Shown here in pieces: positions 16,444-24,555 of a DNA stretch of 45,812 bases. The notes under the pieces were generated by a model that saw only the letters and a list, made by a program, of their open reading frames with translations, was not told the origin of the DNA and ran no database searches. The DNA comes from Candidatus Villigracilis saccharophilus (GTDB taxonomy: Bacteria > Chloroflexota > Anaerolineae > Anaerolineales > Villigracilaceae), in NCBI GenBank assembly GCA_016709305.1, contig JADJNA010000035.1:1-45812 (forward strand), given 5' to 3'. The translations under genes were made by a program, and so were the position numbers. Numbering within the stretch: position 1 is the first letter of the stretch; each line of letters starts with the position of its first letter.

Positions 16444-17469
16444 CTACTCCCGCACTGCCAGCAAGGGGAACTTAAACGTGGAGCCTTCCCCTTCTACAGA
16501 TTGAATATCCAACATCGAGCCATGCCCTTCCACGATCTGACGGACAAGCGCCAACCCAAGCCCGGTGCCGCCAAAATGTCGCGTGGAAGATTCGTCCAAT
16601 TGATGGAATACTTCAAAAACCTCATTCACACGGCTAGCAGGAATACCAATGCCCGTATCAGTTACAGAACAGACAACGAGGTTGGAGCCTTCTTCTTTTA
16701 GCGCGATCACAACGCTCCCACCCGACGGGGTGAATTTGATCCCATTATCGAGAAGTTGATTCACGACCCAGCCGATCTTCTCAGGGTCCGCCTGCACTTG
16801 CGGAATGTTCTCCGGCACCACAGCGATGACCTGCACGCCACGCTCTTCCGCCTTGCTTAATGCCGATTTTGCCACCAATGAAATAATGCGCCCAATATCA
16901 GCCTTGACCAGCTTCATACTCATCTCACCGCGTGAAGCCAGCGAGAATGTGATCAGATCATCGATCAATGTTCCCAGCCTGGTTGCAGACTTCTGACTGA
17001 TCTCCAGAGCGTGGTGTTGTTCTTCAACAATCGGACCTAACGATTCTGTGATCAGCAATTCAAGATAACCTTTGATATGAGTAAGCGGTGTGCGCAATTC
17101 GTGTGAAATATTCGCCACGAAATTCGCCTTCATTTTACTCAACTCTGAAAGTCTTTCGAGTGCCTCATTTAGATCAGCGGTACGTTCCTTGACACGCTGT
17201 TCGAGGTTGCGATTCGCAGATTGCAAAGCCGTACGCAACTGAATAAGCTGTTCGGTGATCACCTGATCCAAAGAATCACGGTCAAGCATTTTCAACTCGA
17301 GCAAGGCCTGACCTAGCATATACGGCTTGCCCAACCTGGCTTGTTCCTGTTGAAAGGAGAGCACTTTCTGCAGGTCGTCTTCGCTGATCATTCCCTTTTG
17401 AACAATGTACTCGCCCATGCGCGGAACCAGCATTTCAGGGGTGAGTTTGGAAATATTGGTATTCGACAT
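16444..17469 (-). CDS. Histidine kinase with an N-terminal MshEN/GspE-N-like domain
   Basis: 341 residues. Residues 10 to 78 contain two consecutive copies of the MshEN-type pattern (RMGEYIVQKGMISEDDLQKV through FQ, then MLGQALLELKMLDRDSLDQV through EQ). This domain is normally found on type II secretion and type IV pilus ATPases, where it can bind cyclic di-GMP. A coiled coil (LQSANRNLEQRVKERTADLN) joins it to the kinase: H box NISHELRTPLTHIKGYLE with H123, N box VVNQLLDNGIKFTPSGG, G1 VTDTGIGIPASRV, G2 GTGLGLALVRQIVEGHG. No membrane segment. I use the ATG at 17469, which has GAGGAG just upstream, not the in-frame TTG at 17484. It heads the kinase-kinase-regulator-CpaE block. Cyclic di-GMP sensing is inference. 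Confidence 0.88.
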   Translation of the reverse strand: MSNTNISKLTPEMLVPRMGEYIVQKGMISEDDLQKVLSFQQEQARLGKPYMLGQALLELKMLDRDSLDQVITEQLIQLRTALQSANRNLEQRVKERTADLNEALERLSELSKMKANFVANISHELRTPLTHIKGYLELLITESLGPIVEEQHHALEISQKSATRLGTLIDDLITFSLASRGEMSMKLVKADIGRIISLVAKSALSKAEERGVQVIAVVPENIPQVQADPEKIGWVVNQLLDNGIKFTPSGGSVVIALKEEGSNLVVCSVTDTGIGIPASRVNEVFEVFHQLDESSTRHFGGTGLGLALVRQIVEGHGSMLDIQSVEGEGSTFKFPLLAVRE

Positions 17470-17488
17470 GATCTCCTCGATCAATGAC

Positions 17489-19075
17489 TTACTGCAGTAC
17501 CCACTCCCCCCCGATCATTGTTGCAGAGGCGTGCATGGATAACAGTTCATTGGGATCCATTGAAAAAATATCCTGATCCAGTACGATCAGATCGGCAAGA
17601 TAATTTTCAGCAAGTTTTCCAAGGCGGTGTTCCGCATTGGCGGCATAGGCTGCGCCTGCAGTGTAAGCGGACAATGCCTCAGCCATCGTTAATTTTTGTT
17701 GCGGGTACCAGCCCTCGTCAGAGGGTGAACCGTCCGGTCTTCGGCGGGTGACCGCAGCGTGTAATCCCAAAAACGGATTGGGTGATTCTACTGGCGCGTC
17801 TGATCCAAAAGCCAGATGAGCGCCATAATTCAATTGAGTCCGCCAGGCATAGGCAAGGGCCGAGCGTTCTCCCCAGAAACGATCAGCCGCGTACATATCC
17901 GACGGTGCATGGATCGGCTGCATGGATGCGATCACATTAAGCCGTGCGAAACGCGGGGCATCGTCGGGATGCAGTACCTGCACATGTTCAATACGATGGC
18001 GCAGGTGTGGAAGATTTTTTTCTGTTTCATAACTGCGAAGTTGTTCAAACGCGTCCAGGACCTCATGATTGGCGCGGTCACCGATGGCATGAACGCTCAT
18101 GCTTAAACCGGCATCTGCGGCTTTGCGGCAATATTCAAAAAGTTCCTCGCCATCCATGTTCAGGATACCGCGGTTTTCTGGCGCATCGCTATATGGTTGA
18201 AACATGGCGGCCGTATGCGGACCAAGCGCTCCATCCATAAAGGCTTTGACCGAGCCGATCCAGAGCCAGTCATCACCAAACCCTGTGCTTAAACCCAGTT
18301 CGAAAGCATGATCAAGACTGTCCACAGGAATATTTTTGTTGACCCGTAATTTTAATTTTCCCTGCGCATGCAATTGCTGCAAAGCCATAAAAGAATCACG
18401 GCGGTCAAAATCGTGAATACCTGTGAGCCCCATCTTCCATAAATAAGGCTGGGCTTTTTCGATGGCATGCTTTATATTTTCAATGGATGGCTCGGGGATA
18501 ACATGAACGACAAGCTCCATGGCACTTTCAAGCAGAATGCCTGTTGCTCGACCACTGCTATCGCGCTGAATGATTCCATTTTTCGGATCTGGAGTATCGC
18601 TGGCGACCTGGGCGAGATTCAAGGCAGACGTATTTGCCCAGGCAGCGTGTAATGATTTAGCTGTCAGATATACAGGGTTGTTTGGTGCGATCACGTCCAA
18701 TTCACTGGCAGTTGGCCAATCTCCACCCTCAGACCATTCGTTCTGATTCCAGCCGTGACCGAATATCCACTCTGCAGGCGGAGTGTTTTTTGCGCGCTCT
18801 GCCACACGGCGCAAACATTCTTCCTTTGTTTTGGTTTCGCAGTCTATCTTTTCAAGTCCGAGCGCATAATATTGGAGATGGAGATGCGCGTCTGTCAGGC
18901 CGGGTAAGATGGTTCTGCCTTGCATATCCTGTTTTTCCAGCCTGCCGTGCGCGAGTGATTCGAGTTGATCCTTGTCACCAACAGCAATGATCCGCGCGCC
19001 AGCGATCAAGACAGCAGAGGCTTTGGGCTGTTTTTCATCAAGGGTGTAAATATTTGCGTTATAGAAAAGTTTCAT
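17489..19075 (-). CDS. YtcJ-like metal-dependent amidohydrolase
   Basis: 528 residues of the amidohydrolase superfamily, YtcJ/AepA-like group. An N-terminal beta segment (MKLFYNANIYTLDEKQ, ILPGLTDAHLHLQYYALGL) supplies the first metal motif HLH. A central TIM barrel follows with GWNQNEWSEGGDWPTASELD, the conserved FMDGALGPHTAAM, the histidine pair SVHAIGDRANHEVLDAFE and HRIEHVQVLHPDD, and the catalytic Asp in LAFGSDAPVESPNPF. Its C-terminal beta domain ends LGKLAENYLADLIVLDQDIF. Enzymes of this group cleave amides such as N-substituted formamides; the substrate is not readable. No signal peptide. It is last in the minus-strand operon after parB, with a 74-base gap that holds an inverted repeat. 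Confidence 0.88.
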   Translation of the reverse strand: MKLFYNANIYTLDEKQPKASAVLIAGARIIAVGDKDQLESLAHGRLEKQDMQGRTILPGLTDAHLHLQYYALGLEKIDCETKTKEECLRRVAERAKNTPPAEWIFGHGWNQNEWSEGGDWPTASELDVIAPNNPVYLTAKSLHAAWANTSALNLAQVASDTPDPKNGIIQRDSSGRATGILLESAMELVVHVIPEPSIENIKHAIEKAQPYLWKMGLTGIHDFDRRDSFMALQQLHAQGKLKLRVNKNIPVDSLDHAFELGLSTGFGDDWLWIGSVKAFMDGALGPHTAAMFQPYSDAPENRGILNMDGEELFEYCRKAADAGLSMSVHAIGDRANHEVLDAFEQLRSYETEKNLPHLRHRIEHVQVLHPDDAPRFARLNVIASMQPIHAPSDMYAADRFWGERSALAYAWRTQLNYGAHLAFGSDAPVESPNPFLGLHAAVTRRRPDGSPSDEGWYPQQKLTMAEALSAYTAGAAYAANAEHRLGKLAENYLADLIVLDQDIFSMDPNELLSMHASATMIGGEWVLQ

Positions 19076-19088
19076 GTTGATTGGCGGT

Positions 19089-19142
19089 CCTCCAGCCTGC
19101 CAGCCTGTTAGTCAAATTGGCAACAAGACCAGCGGCTGGCAG
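19089..19142. repeat. Inverted repeat and short tandem repeat between parB and the amidohydrolase gene
   Basis: CTGCCAGCC (19097-19105) pairs with GGCTGGCAG (19134-19142) over a 28-base loop. On the left side an eight-base unit CCAGCCTG occurs twice in tandem (19092-19107). There is no T tract, so it is not a standard terminator. It could be an RNA-processing or attenuation hairpin in the operon mRNA. Confidence 0.4.
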
Positions 19143-19149
19143 ACAGGTA

Positions 19150-20019
19150 TTAGGTCAATTTTTCAATGAGTGCGTCCAGCTCTTCGCCGGAATAATAATA
19201 AATGGTGACTGTGCCGCCTTTTTTGCCGTGTTTCAATGCGACTTTTGTTCCAAGGCTGTTTTGCAGGCGTTTCTCCACATCATTCACGTCAGCGTTACGA
19301 CTGGGCTTCTTCGCCTTGATCAGTTTCTGCCCTGCGAGTTTTCTCACATACTCTTCGGTCTGACGCACATTGAATGAAAGGTTTATGACAGTTTGCAAAG
19401 CAGATGTCTGCGCTTTATGCGTGGACAACGCCAAAAGCGCGCGCGCATGACCTTCAGTAATCGTCCCATCCACCAAGGCTTGTTTAACCACGTCCGCGAG
19501 ACTGAGCAAACGCAGAGTATTCGTAACCGTCACGCGATTTTTTCCGACCCGTTTCGCAACCGCTTCGTGGGACAGGCTGAATTCCTCCACAAGCTGACGA
19601 TAGGCTTCGGCTTCTTCCATTGAGTTCAGGTCAGCACGCTGCACATTTTCGATCAACGCGATCTCAAGCAATTCCTGATTATTCGCCTCACGTGTGATGA
19701 CAGGGACAGTCCGCAAGCCCGCCTTTTGAGATGCCTGCCAGCGGCGTTCGCCCGCGATCAGAATAAAGGTTCCATCCGATTTTGGTGTCACGATCAAGGG
19801 CTGGATGACTCCATGCTCACGGATCGAGGCTGCCAATTCCGCCAATTCCTCTTCCTTAAAATGAATACGCGGCTGGCGCGGATTCGGCTGGATCGATTCC
19901 ACTGCCACCTGCTGAACGCCGCCAACACCGGCAGCGCCAGTTGATGACACGGGCTGGTTTTTTCCACCTGATGGAATTAATGCGTCGAGCCCTTTACCAA
20001 GACCTGTTCGTTGAGCCAT
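19150..20019 (-). CDS. parB: Chromosome-partitioning protein ParB (Spo0J)
   Basis: 289 residues, typical length. The N-terminus GLGKGLDALIPSG is the ParA-stimulating segment. The ParB/CTPase domain has VESIQPNPRQPRIHF, LIVTPKSDGTFILIAGERRW (the GERR CTP-binding motif) and EIALIENVQRADLNSMEEA. The HTH follows in FSLSHEAVAKRVGKNRVTVTNTLRLLSL, and a C-terminal dimer helix closes the protein. It loads at parS sites as a CTP-gated clamp and recruits SMC. The ATG has AAGGAG seven bases upstream. It starts ten bases after parA in the same operon. No canonical parS (TGTTTCACGTGAAACA) was found by eye in the window. Confidence 0.96.
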   Translation of the reverse strand: MAQRTGLGKGLDALIPSGGKNQPVSSTGAAGVGGVQQVAVESIQPNPRQPRIHFKEEELAELAASIREHGVIQPLIVTPKSDGTFILIAGERRWQASQKAGLRTVPVITREANNQELLEIALIENVQRADLNSMEEAEAYRQLVEEFSLSHEAVAKRVGKNRVTVTNTLRLLSLADVVKQALVDGTITEGHARALLALSTHKAQTSALQTVINLSFNVRQTEEYVRKLAGQKLIKAKKPSRNADVNDVEKRLQNSLGTKVALKHGKKGGTVTIYYYSGEELDALIEKLT

Positions 20020-20028
20020 ATAATCTCC

Positions 20029-20808
20029 TTAACTGACCTTCACGCCATCACTCTTCAACAGCTCTTTTGCCAGAGCTTCATAAGCCTGAGCGCCGACAGA
20101 AGCGGGGGCGTACGCAGAAATGGGCAACCCGTAAGATGGCGCTTCAGCGAGACGTATATTCCGCGGGATCACGCTCTTAAATACCTGATTTGGAAAATGA
20201 CCATTCACCTCAGCGACCACATCATTGGCAAGATTCGTACGGCTGTCGAACATGGTCAACACAACGCCGCGTACCACCAGTTCTGGAAAGAGCAGTGAGC
20301 GGACACGTTCGATCGTTTGCGTTAATTGTCCCAACCCTTCCAAGGCAAGGTACTCGCATTGTACAGGCACGATCACGCCATCCAGGGCTGCCATTAACCC
20401 ATTCACGGTCAACAATCCAAGTGAAGGCGGACAGTCGATCAAAACATAATCATAGCGGTCTTTAACTTGCATGATCGCTTTTCGAAGGCGTGATTCACGC
20501 GCCAGCTCATCCACCAATTCCACTTCTGCTCCTGCGAGGGAGGAAGATGATGGAAGCAGGGATAACTTAAGCCGTTCATTCAGCAAAATGGATGCGGCAA
20601 TTTTTGTATCACCCAACAATGCCTCATACGTACCACTTTGCACATTGGCTTTATCAACGCCCAGGCAGGATGTTGCATTGGCCTGCGGGTCAAGGTCAAC
20701 CACCAGCACACGCTGACCCAACTGCGCGAGATACGCGCCCAGATTGATCGTTGTCGTGGTTTTCCCCACACCGCCCTTTTGATTCACGAGCGTATAAACA
20801 CGCGTCAC
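20029..20808 (-). CDS. parA: Chromosome-partitioning ATPase ParA (Soj)
   Basis: 259 residues. Deviant Walker A NQKGGVGKTTTTINLGAYL, the switch region VLVVDLDPQANATSCLGV, Walker B YVLIDCPPSLGLLTVN, and PVQCEYLALEGLGQLTQTI are all diagnostic of Soj-type ParA. The ATP dimer binds DNA nonspecifically and is released by ParB. I start it at the GTG at 20808 because a perfect GGAGG lies seven bases before it and the protein then begins TRVYTLVNQKGG, as in the family. The frame is open to 20922, but that extension lies inside the upstream kinase gene. The GTG overlaps the kinase stop in GTGA, so the two are translationally coupled. Confidence 0.95.
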   Translation of the reverse strand: MTRVYTLVNQKGGVGKTTTTINLGAYLAQLGQRVLVVDLDPQANATSCLGVDKANVQSGTYEALLGDTKIAASILLNERLKLSLLPSSSSLAGAEVELVDELARESRLRKAIMQVKDRYDYVLIDCPPSLGLLTVNGLMAALDGVIVPVQCEYLALEGLGQLTQTIERVRSLLFPELVVRGVVLTMFDSRTNLANDVVAEVNGHFPNQVFKSVIPRNIRLAEAPSYGLPISAYAPASVGAQAYEALAKELLKSDGVKVS

Positions 20809-21656
20809 AATAATACCTCCATCAAACATTCCTCGACTTCCTGTGAAGTTGGTATCCCGTTCAATCCAACGCGCATCACAGAGCGCGCAGCAAGTTGAGT
20901 TGCAAAACGCGTTGCCTCCCACGGGTCACGCGTCTTATGGTAACGCACAAAAAATGCCGCCGCAAAAATATCGCCCGCGCCCGTCGCATCCACTTCCTTC
21001 ATAACGGTCGGGCGGAAACGACGACGGTCGCCATTCCAATACAACACAGCGCCCGCCTCCCCTTCCGTCAGGCACAGGACTCGTGTGAGATGTGCCATCT
21101 CTTCGACAAGTTCCAGGTCACGATTGACATCTTCCACACTCATTACCACGGCCCCCGCCTGACCGAGTATCTGTTCATTATTTTCCCAGGCACAAGCCGC
21201 CACTTGACCATTTTCATTCCACTTTCGCATCCATCCTTGCGGAGTAATTCCCAATAAGGAGGATGGGAATTTTTCTGAAATTGATGCTTCTAATTCCTGC
21301 GCAATCGGTGCAAGGTGCACGATCGGCGAATTGCGCCAGTGTTGCGGAATATGGTTGAAAGAAAGTAACGCAGCTTGATGGTGCAAAGTCTGCCTGCGTC
21401 CTGTCTCTGTCCTCACATTTTGAAAAGTGGTGCTGTGCTCCGCAGGGATATTAAAGATTTGAATTCCATCCAGAGCCCGCAAGGGTGCGTCTTTTGCCGA
21501 GGATGTCACAATTCCCACACGCATTCCCAACGCCCGCGCAGTCAACGCGGAATATGAAACTGTCCCTCCAAGCTGTACGCCATTCGGCGTGATATCTTCA
21601 GCCACATGACCAATTACAAGGTAATCCACCGGCTGAAGCGGGGTAAGTTCGGACAT
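20805..21656 (-). CDS. PfkB-family carbohydrate kinase
   Basis: 283 residues, a ribokinase-fold small-molecule kinase. The N-terminal part has DYLVIGHVAEDITPNGVQLGGTVSYSALTARALG, which carries the Gly-Gly of PfkB signature 1. The C-terminal part has signature 2, EVDATGAGDIFAAAFFVRY, with the catalytic Asp and anion-hole glycines. It phosphorylates a sugar or nucleoside-like alcohol; the substrate cannot be read. It is the first gene of the operon with parA, parB and the amidohydrolase, and its stop overlaps the parA start in GTGA. Such a metabolic kinase leading a par operon is unusual. A TATAAT seven bases before the ATG and the lack of a ribosome site suggest a leaderless mRNA. Confidence 0.88.
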   Translation of the reverse strand: MSELTPLQPVDYLVIGHVAEDITPNGVQLGGTVSYSALTARALGMRVGIVTSSAKDAPLRALDGIQIFNIPAEHSTTFQNVRTETGRRQTLHHQAALLSFNHIPQHWRNSPIVHLAPIAQELEASISEKFPSSLLGITPQGWMRKWNENGQVAACAWENNEQILGQAGAVVMSVEDVNRDLELVEEMAHLTRVLCLTEGEAGAVLYWNGDRRRFRPTVMKEVDATGAGDIFAAAFFVRYHKTRDPWEATRFATQLAARSVMRVGLNGIPTSQEVEECLMEVLL

Positions 21657-21663
21657 GGCTTGA

Positions 21664-21674
21664 ATTATACCGTA
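21664..21674 (-). promoter_or_regulatory. Candidate promoter for the PfkB-parA-parB operon, possibly leaderless
   Basis: TACGGTATAAT on the minus strand. The TATAAT (21664-21669) ends seven bases before the start ATG, so transcription would begin at or next to the A of the ATG. The same 11 bases occur in the rpmH promoter at 25490-25500. No strong -35 box here. Confidence 0.45.
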
Positions 21675-21688
21675 GCGGAATTCATCTT

Positions 21689-21717
21689 AAAAAAAAGACC
21701 GCCTTAGGACGGTCTTT
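21689..21717 (-). terminator. Terminator of the rpmH-to-jag operon
   Basis: AAAGACCG (21694-21701) and CGGTCTTT (21710-21717) form a perfect 8-bp stem with an 8-base loop. On the minus strand it is followed by a T8 run. It lies 14 bases after the jag stop. Confidence 0.88.
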
Positions 21718-21730
21718 CAAGTATTTAATT

Positions 21731-22594
21731 CTATTCTTTCGGCAAAATAACCACTTTGCGATGGGGTTCTTCGCCTGTACTTTCAGTGGTCACACCGGGA
21801 TGTCCGCGCAATTCAATGTGGATGACACGACGTTCGTTGGCGGTCATTGGCTCAAGCGTGGCTTTGCGTCCGGTCTTGAGCACCTGTTCCACCATGCGAA
21901 GAGCAACCTGACGGACCTGTTTTTCACGGCGTTCTCGATAGCCTTCCACATCCACAACCAATTGCACCCACTGCTGGGTCTGCTTGCCAACGATCAAAGA
22001 GGCGACATATTGGAAAGCATTCAGCGTTTCAGCCTGACGACCAATCAGCGCGCTCAGGTTGTCTCCGCGCACATCCACATGAATAGTACGGCGGTCATCA
22101 GTGCTCTTCTCATCAAAATTCGCAGAAACCTGAGCCTTCATACCGAGGTGGTGGATCAACTTGGAAACGATCTCTTCCGTAGCATCCAGGACCGGATCCG
22201 GTTCGTGGCGTTCCACTTTTTTGACTGGAACAAGAACTGCTTCTTCCTGTTCAGGTTTCTTGGCGGCTGCAGAACGCGCAGGTTTGGGCTCACGCACCTT
22301 TGGCGCTGATTCCGTTTTTTTAGCGGGAGCAGGCTTGGGCGCACGAGAAGACACCGCAGCTTTATCCGCTGCTTTCGGTTTGGAAGGGGCTTCAGGCACA
22401 TATTCCCCAGGTAACGGGTTTACAGTCAGGCGCACCCGCACTTGGCGTCCGCCAAGCCCGAATAATCCCTTGCTGCCTGAATCCAATACCTCAACAGAAA
22501 CAGCGTCTGCGGTGAGCCCCAATTGGGATAGCCCTTGAGAGAGGGCTTCCTCAACGGTTGGTGCAATGATCTCAAGCGTGGTTCGGTCACTCAT
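21731..22594 (-). CDS. khpB: RNA-binding protein Jag/KhpB (Jag_N, KH, R3H)
   Basis: 287 residues. The Jag_N domain is at residues 1 to 55 (LEIIAPTVEEALSQGLSQLG, GSKGLFGLGGRQVRVRLTV). A long Pro/Ala/Lys-rich linker spans about 60 to 130. The KH domain (about 150 to 215) has the loop SALIGRQAETLNAFQYVASL, where the GxxG element reads GRQA, so the last Gly is lost. The R3H domain follows with LEPMTANERRVIHIELRGH (the RxxxH pattern). KhpB binds many mRNAs and sRNAs and affects cell wall growth in Gram-positive bacteria. The gene directly follows yidC, with GGGAGG TACC before the ATG, and is last in the operon before a strong terminator. Confidence 0.93.
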   Translation of the reverse strand: MSDRTTLEIIAPTVEEALSQGLSQLGLTADAVSVEVLDSGSKGLFGLGGRQVRVRLTVNPLPGEYVPEAPSKPKAADKAAVSSRAPKPAPAKKTESAPKVREPKPARSAAAKKPEQEEAVLVPVKKVERHEPDPVLDATEEIVSKLIHHLGMKAQVSANFDEKSTDDRRTIHVDVRGDNLSALIGRQAETLNAFQYVASLIVGKQTQQWVQLVVDVEGYRERREKQVRQVALRMVEQVLKTGRKATLEPMTANERRVIHIELRGHPGVTTESTGEEPHRKVVILPKE

Positions 22595-22603
22595 GGTACC
22601 TCC

Positions 22604-23395
22604 CTATTTTTTCTTAACGGAAGTTGTTTTCTTATCGCCGCCGGGCAGCAGGTTGCGCCAATTGGCCCGTCCGGTTGCTGCGTATTGAATAATACCGAGC
22701 AAGTTACTGGTAATAAAGTAGATCGCGATGCCCGAGGCAAAGTTCAATGCGAACCAGCCAAGCATGAGCGGCATGTAGATGCTCATCATGCCAGACATCT
22801 GCGCACCTTGATCATTCGGGTTGCTGGTGGCCGGCATAGTCAATTTGGATTGAACATAAGTGGTGAGCGCCACAACCACAGCCAAAGTGGGAATCGCATA
22901 ACCTAATATTTGAACAGATTCCGGGCTGCCGAGGTTCATCCAAAGGAATTTGCTGTTAAGCGGAATGATCCCTTCGGCATTCTGAAATGGATAAATGGTG
23001 CGTGCAAGTTTAAGCATATCCAATGGCATGACAGATAACGCGCGGATGATGCTTTGATACAAACCAATGATGATCGGGAATTGGATCAGTGTCGGCAGGC
23101 AGGACGCAAAGGGATTAATACCGCGCTCCTTGTAAATGCGCATTTGCTCCTGGGCGATCTTTTCCTTATCTTTGGCGTATTTCTTTTGGATCTCCTGCCA
23201 TTCCTTATCGTTCTGTAATTCCTGCATGGCTTGCGCACCCTTGACCTGCGAGGCGTTCAAAGGCCAGGTGATCAAACGAACGACAATCGTGAACAAGATG
23301 ATCGCAAGACCGAATGTGTGCGGACCATGACCAAGCAGGTCATAGATAAATAGCAACAAATTGGTCATGGGTTGAATGATTAATTGTTCCCACAT
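22604..23395 (-). CDS. yidC: Membrane protein insertase YidC/Oxa1
   Basis: 263 residues, the short form without the large periplasmic domain of proteobacteria. It inserts and folds inner-membrane proteins with or without Sec. The core is present: FGLAIILFTIVVRLITWPLN with the conserved Arg in the first core helix, the cytoplasmic coiled-coil hairpin KEWQEIQKKYAKDKEKIAQE, then NPFASCLPTLIQFPIIIGLY. Further helices at LGYAIPTLAVVVALTTYV, YMPLMLGWFALNFASGIAIYF and a basic tail (DKKTTSVKKK) complete it. It lies between the PQQ lipoprotein and jag in the conserved ori-type operon. Confidence 0.95.
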   Translation of the reverse strand: MWEQLIIQPMTNLLLFIYDLLGHGPHTFGLAIILFTIVVRLITWPLNASQVKGAQAMQELQNDKEWQEIQKKYAKDKEKIAQEQMRIYKERGINPFASCLPTLIQFPIIIGLYQSIIRALSVMPLDMLKLARTIYPFQNAEGIIPLNSKFLWMNLGSPESVQILGYAIPTLAVVVALTTYVQSKLTMPATSNPNDQGAQMSGMMSIYMPLMLGWFALNFASGIAIYFITSNLLGIIQYAATGRANWRNLLPGGDKKTTSVKKK

Positions 23396-23407
23396 GGGAC
23401 AGTCTCC

Positions 23408-24499
23408 TTATTTGGCTGGCGTGAACGTCCAGGCTTGTTTGCCGTCGGCATCGTACGCGGCAAGAGTGACCTCGGCCTGGTGAGGCGCAACAAGGATCAA
23501 ATCACCGGAAACAACTGGGGTGGTATACAACTTGCCACCGACCTCCTTGCTCCAGACGGTCTTGCCATCAAGATCCAACGCGACGAGTGTCCCCAACTCA
23601 GAGGTCGGGTCCGCTTCGCTCGCAACATAAATCTGCCCACCCGCGATCAATAAACCCGCCGCAACAGGCCCATCCGGTTGAACAGACCAGTTCTCTGTTC
23701 CGCTGGCAAGATCAAATGAATAAACTTTGCCATTTAGATCTGCATAGTAAAGCGTTTCCCCATCCAAAACCGGGGAACCCCAAACTCGATTCTCTGTTTG
23801 TGTAAGAACACTATGATCCCCATTGGATTGAATGAATTCAATCGTCGAAGCAAAAGACCCGGCGTATGCCCCAATATTATTCACTGCCGGGCTGCTGGGA
23901 ATGGCACCGCCCAGATCGATCTCACTCACGACAACACCTTTTACAGGGTCGATAATATGAAGAAAATGATCGAGGGATGAAAGATAGATCAGCGTCCCGT
24001 CACTGACCGGTGCAGACCAGAGCGCGCCGCCAATATCAATTGGGTCGGCGCTTTGATTTCCACTTAAGTCAAGGACATACAGGAATCCGTCCGTATTCGG
24101 AACATAGATCCTATCATTCATAACAAGCGGAGCGGCAACCCAGGCACCTTTAGCCCCTGTGAAAACCTTGGCCCATTTTTCCTTACCCGTTGCAGGGTCA
24201 AGGCTGATGAATTTGTGATCTTTTGCGCCTGCGCTCCCGATCAACAATTGTCCATCCGTCGTCAAGACAGGATTGGCAAAAAACAAAACTTTGCTATCTG
24301 CCTTTTCAGGGTAACGCCAGACTTCACTGCCATTCTGCAAATCAACTGCGTAGATGAACGAACCAGCGGATACGTAGGCACGTTCTGCATCTGCCGCAAG
24401 TCCATACCAGTTATTTACAACTGTACCACCCGAACAGGCACTTAAGAACATAGCGCCAAGCACGAGAAGTGAGATCAAGATCATTTTTTTTGTTTTCAA
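23408..24499 (-). CDS. PQQ-type beta-propeller lipoprotein (BamB-like fold)
   Basis: 363 residues. A lipoprotein signal peptide ends in the lipobox LSAC with the modified Cys at position 22. The rest is a beta-propeller of about seven PQQ-like blades, each with a YxxDxxxGxxxW pattern: IYAVDLQNGSEVWRY, FISLDPATGKEKWAKV, LYVLDLSGN, VYSFDLASGTENWSV, LVALDLDGKTVWSKEV, LAAYDADGKQAWTF. BamB, with this fold, helps outer-membrane protein assembly in Gram-negative bacteria. Chloroflexota mostly lack such an outer membrane, so a role as an envelope scaffold or chaperone beside YidC is only inference. It sits between yidD and yidC, where most genomes have no gene, 12 bases before yidC. Confidence 0.85.
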   Translation of the reverse strand: MKTKKMILISLLVLGAMFLSACSGGTVVNNWYGLAADAERAYVSAGSFIYAVDLQNGSEVWRYPEKADSKVLFFANPVLTTDGQLLIGSAGAKDHKFISLDPATGKEKWAKVFTGAKGAWVAAPLVMNDRIYVPNTDGFLYVLDLSGNQSADPIDIGGALWSAPVSDGTLIYLSSLDHFLHIIDPVKGVVVSEIDLGGAIPSSPAVNNIGAYAGSFASTIEFIQSNGDHSVLTQTENRVWGSPVLDGETLYYADLNGKVYSFDLASGTENWSVQPDGPVAAGLLIAGGQIYVASEADPTSELGTLVALDLDGKTVWSKEVGGKLYTTPVVSGDLILVAPHQAEVTLAAYDADGKQAWTFTPAK

Positions 24500-24555
24500 G
24501 TTGGTACCTTCTCCTATCTGAACGTAACAACAAATTTGCTGTTACAGGAATATCG

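Noticed and set aside
19688..19705. CACGTG-containing site in parB as a possible parS
   Set aside because: Only the central six bases fit; the flanks do not match TGTTTCACGTGAAACA.
20809..20922. N-terminal extension of parA to 20922
   Set aside because: It lies within the kinase gene. The GTG at 20808 has a perfect ribosome site and the family N-terminus.
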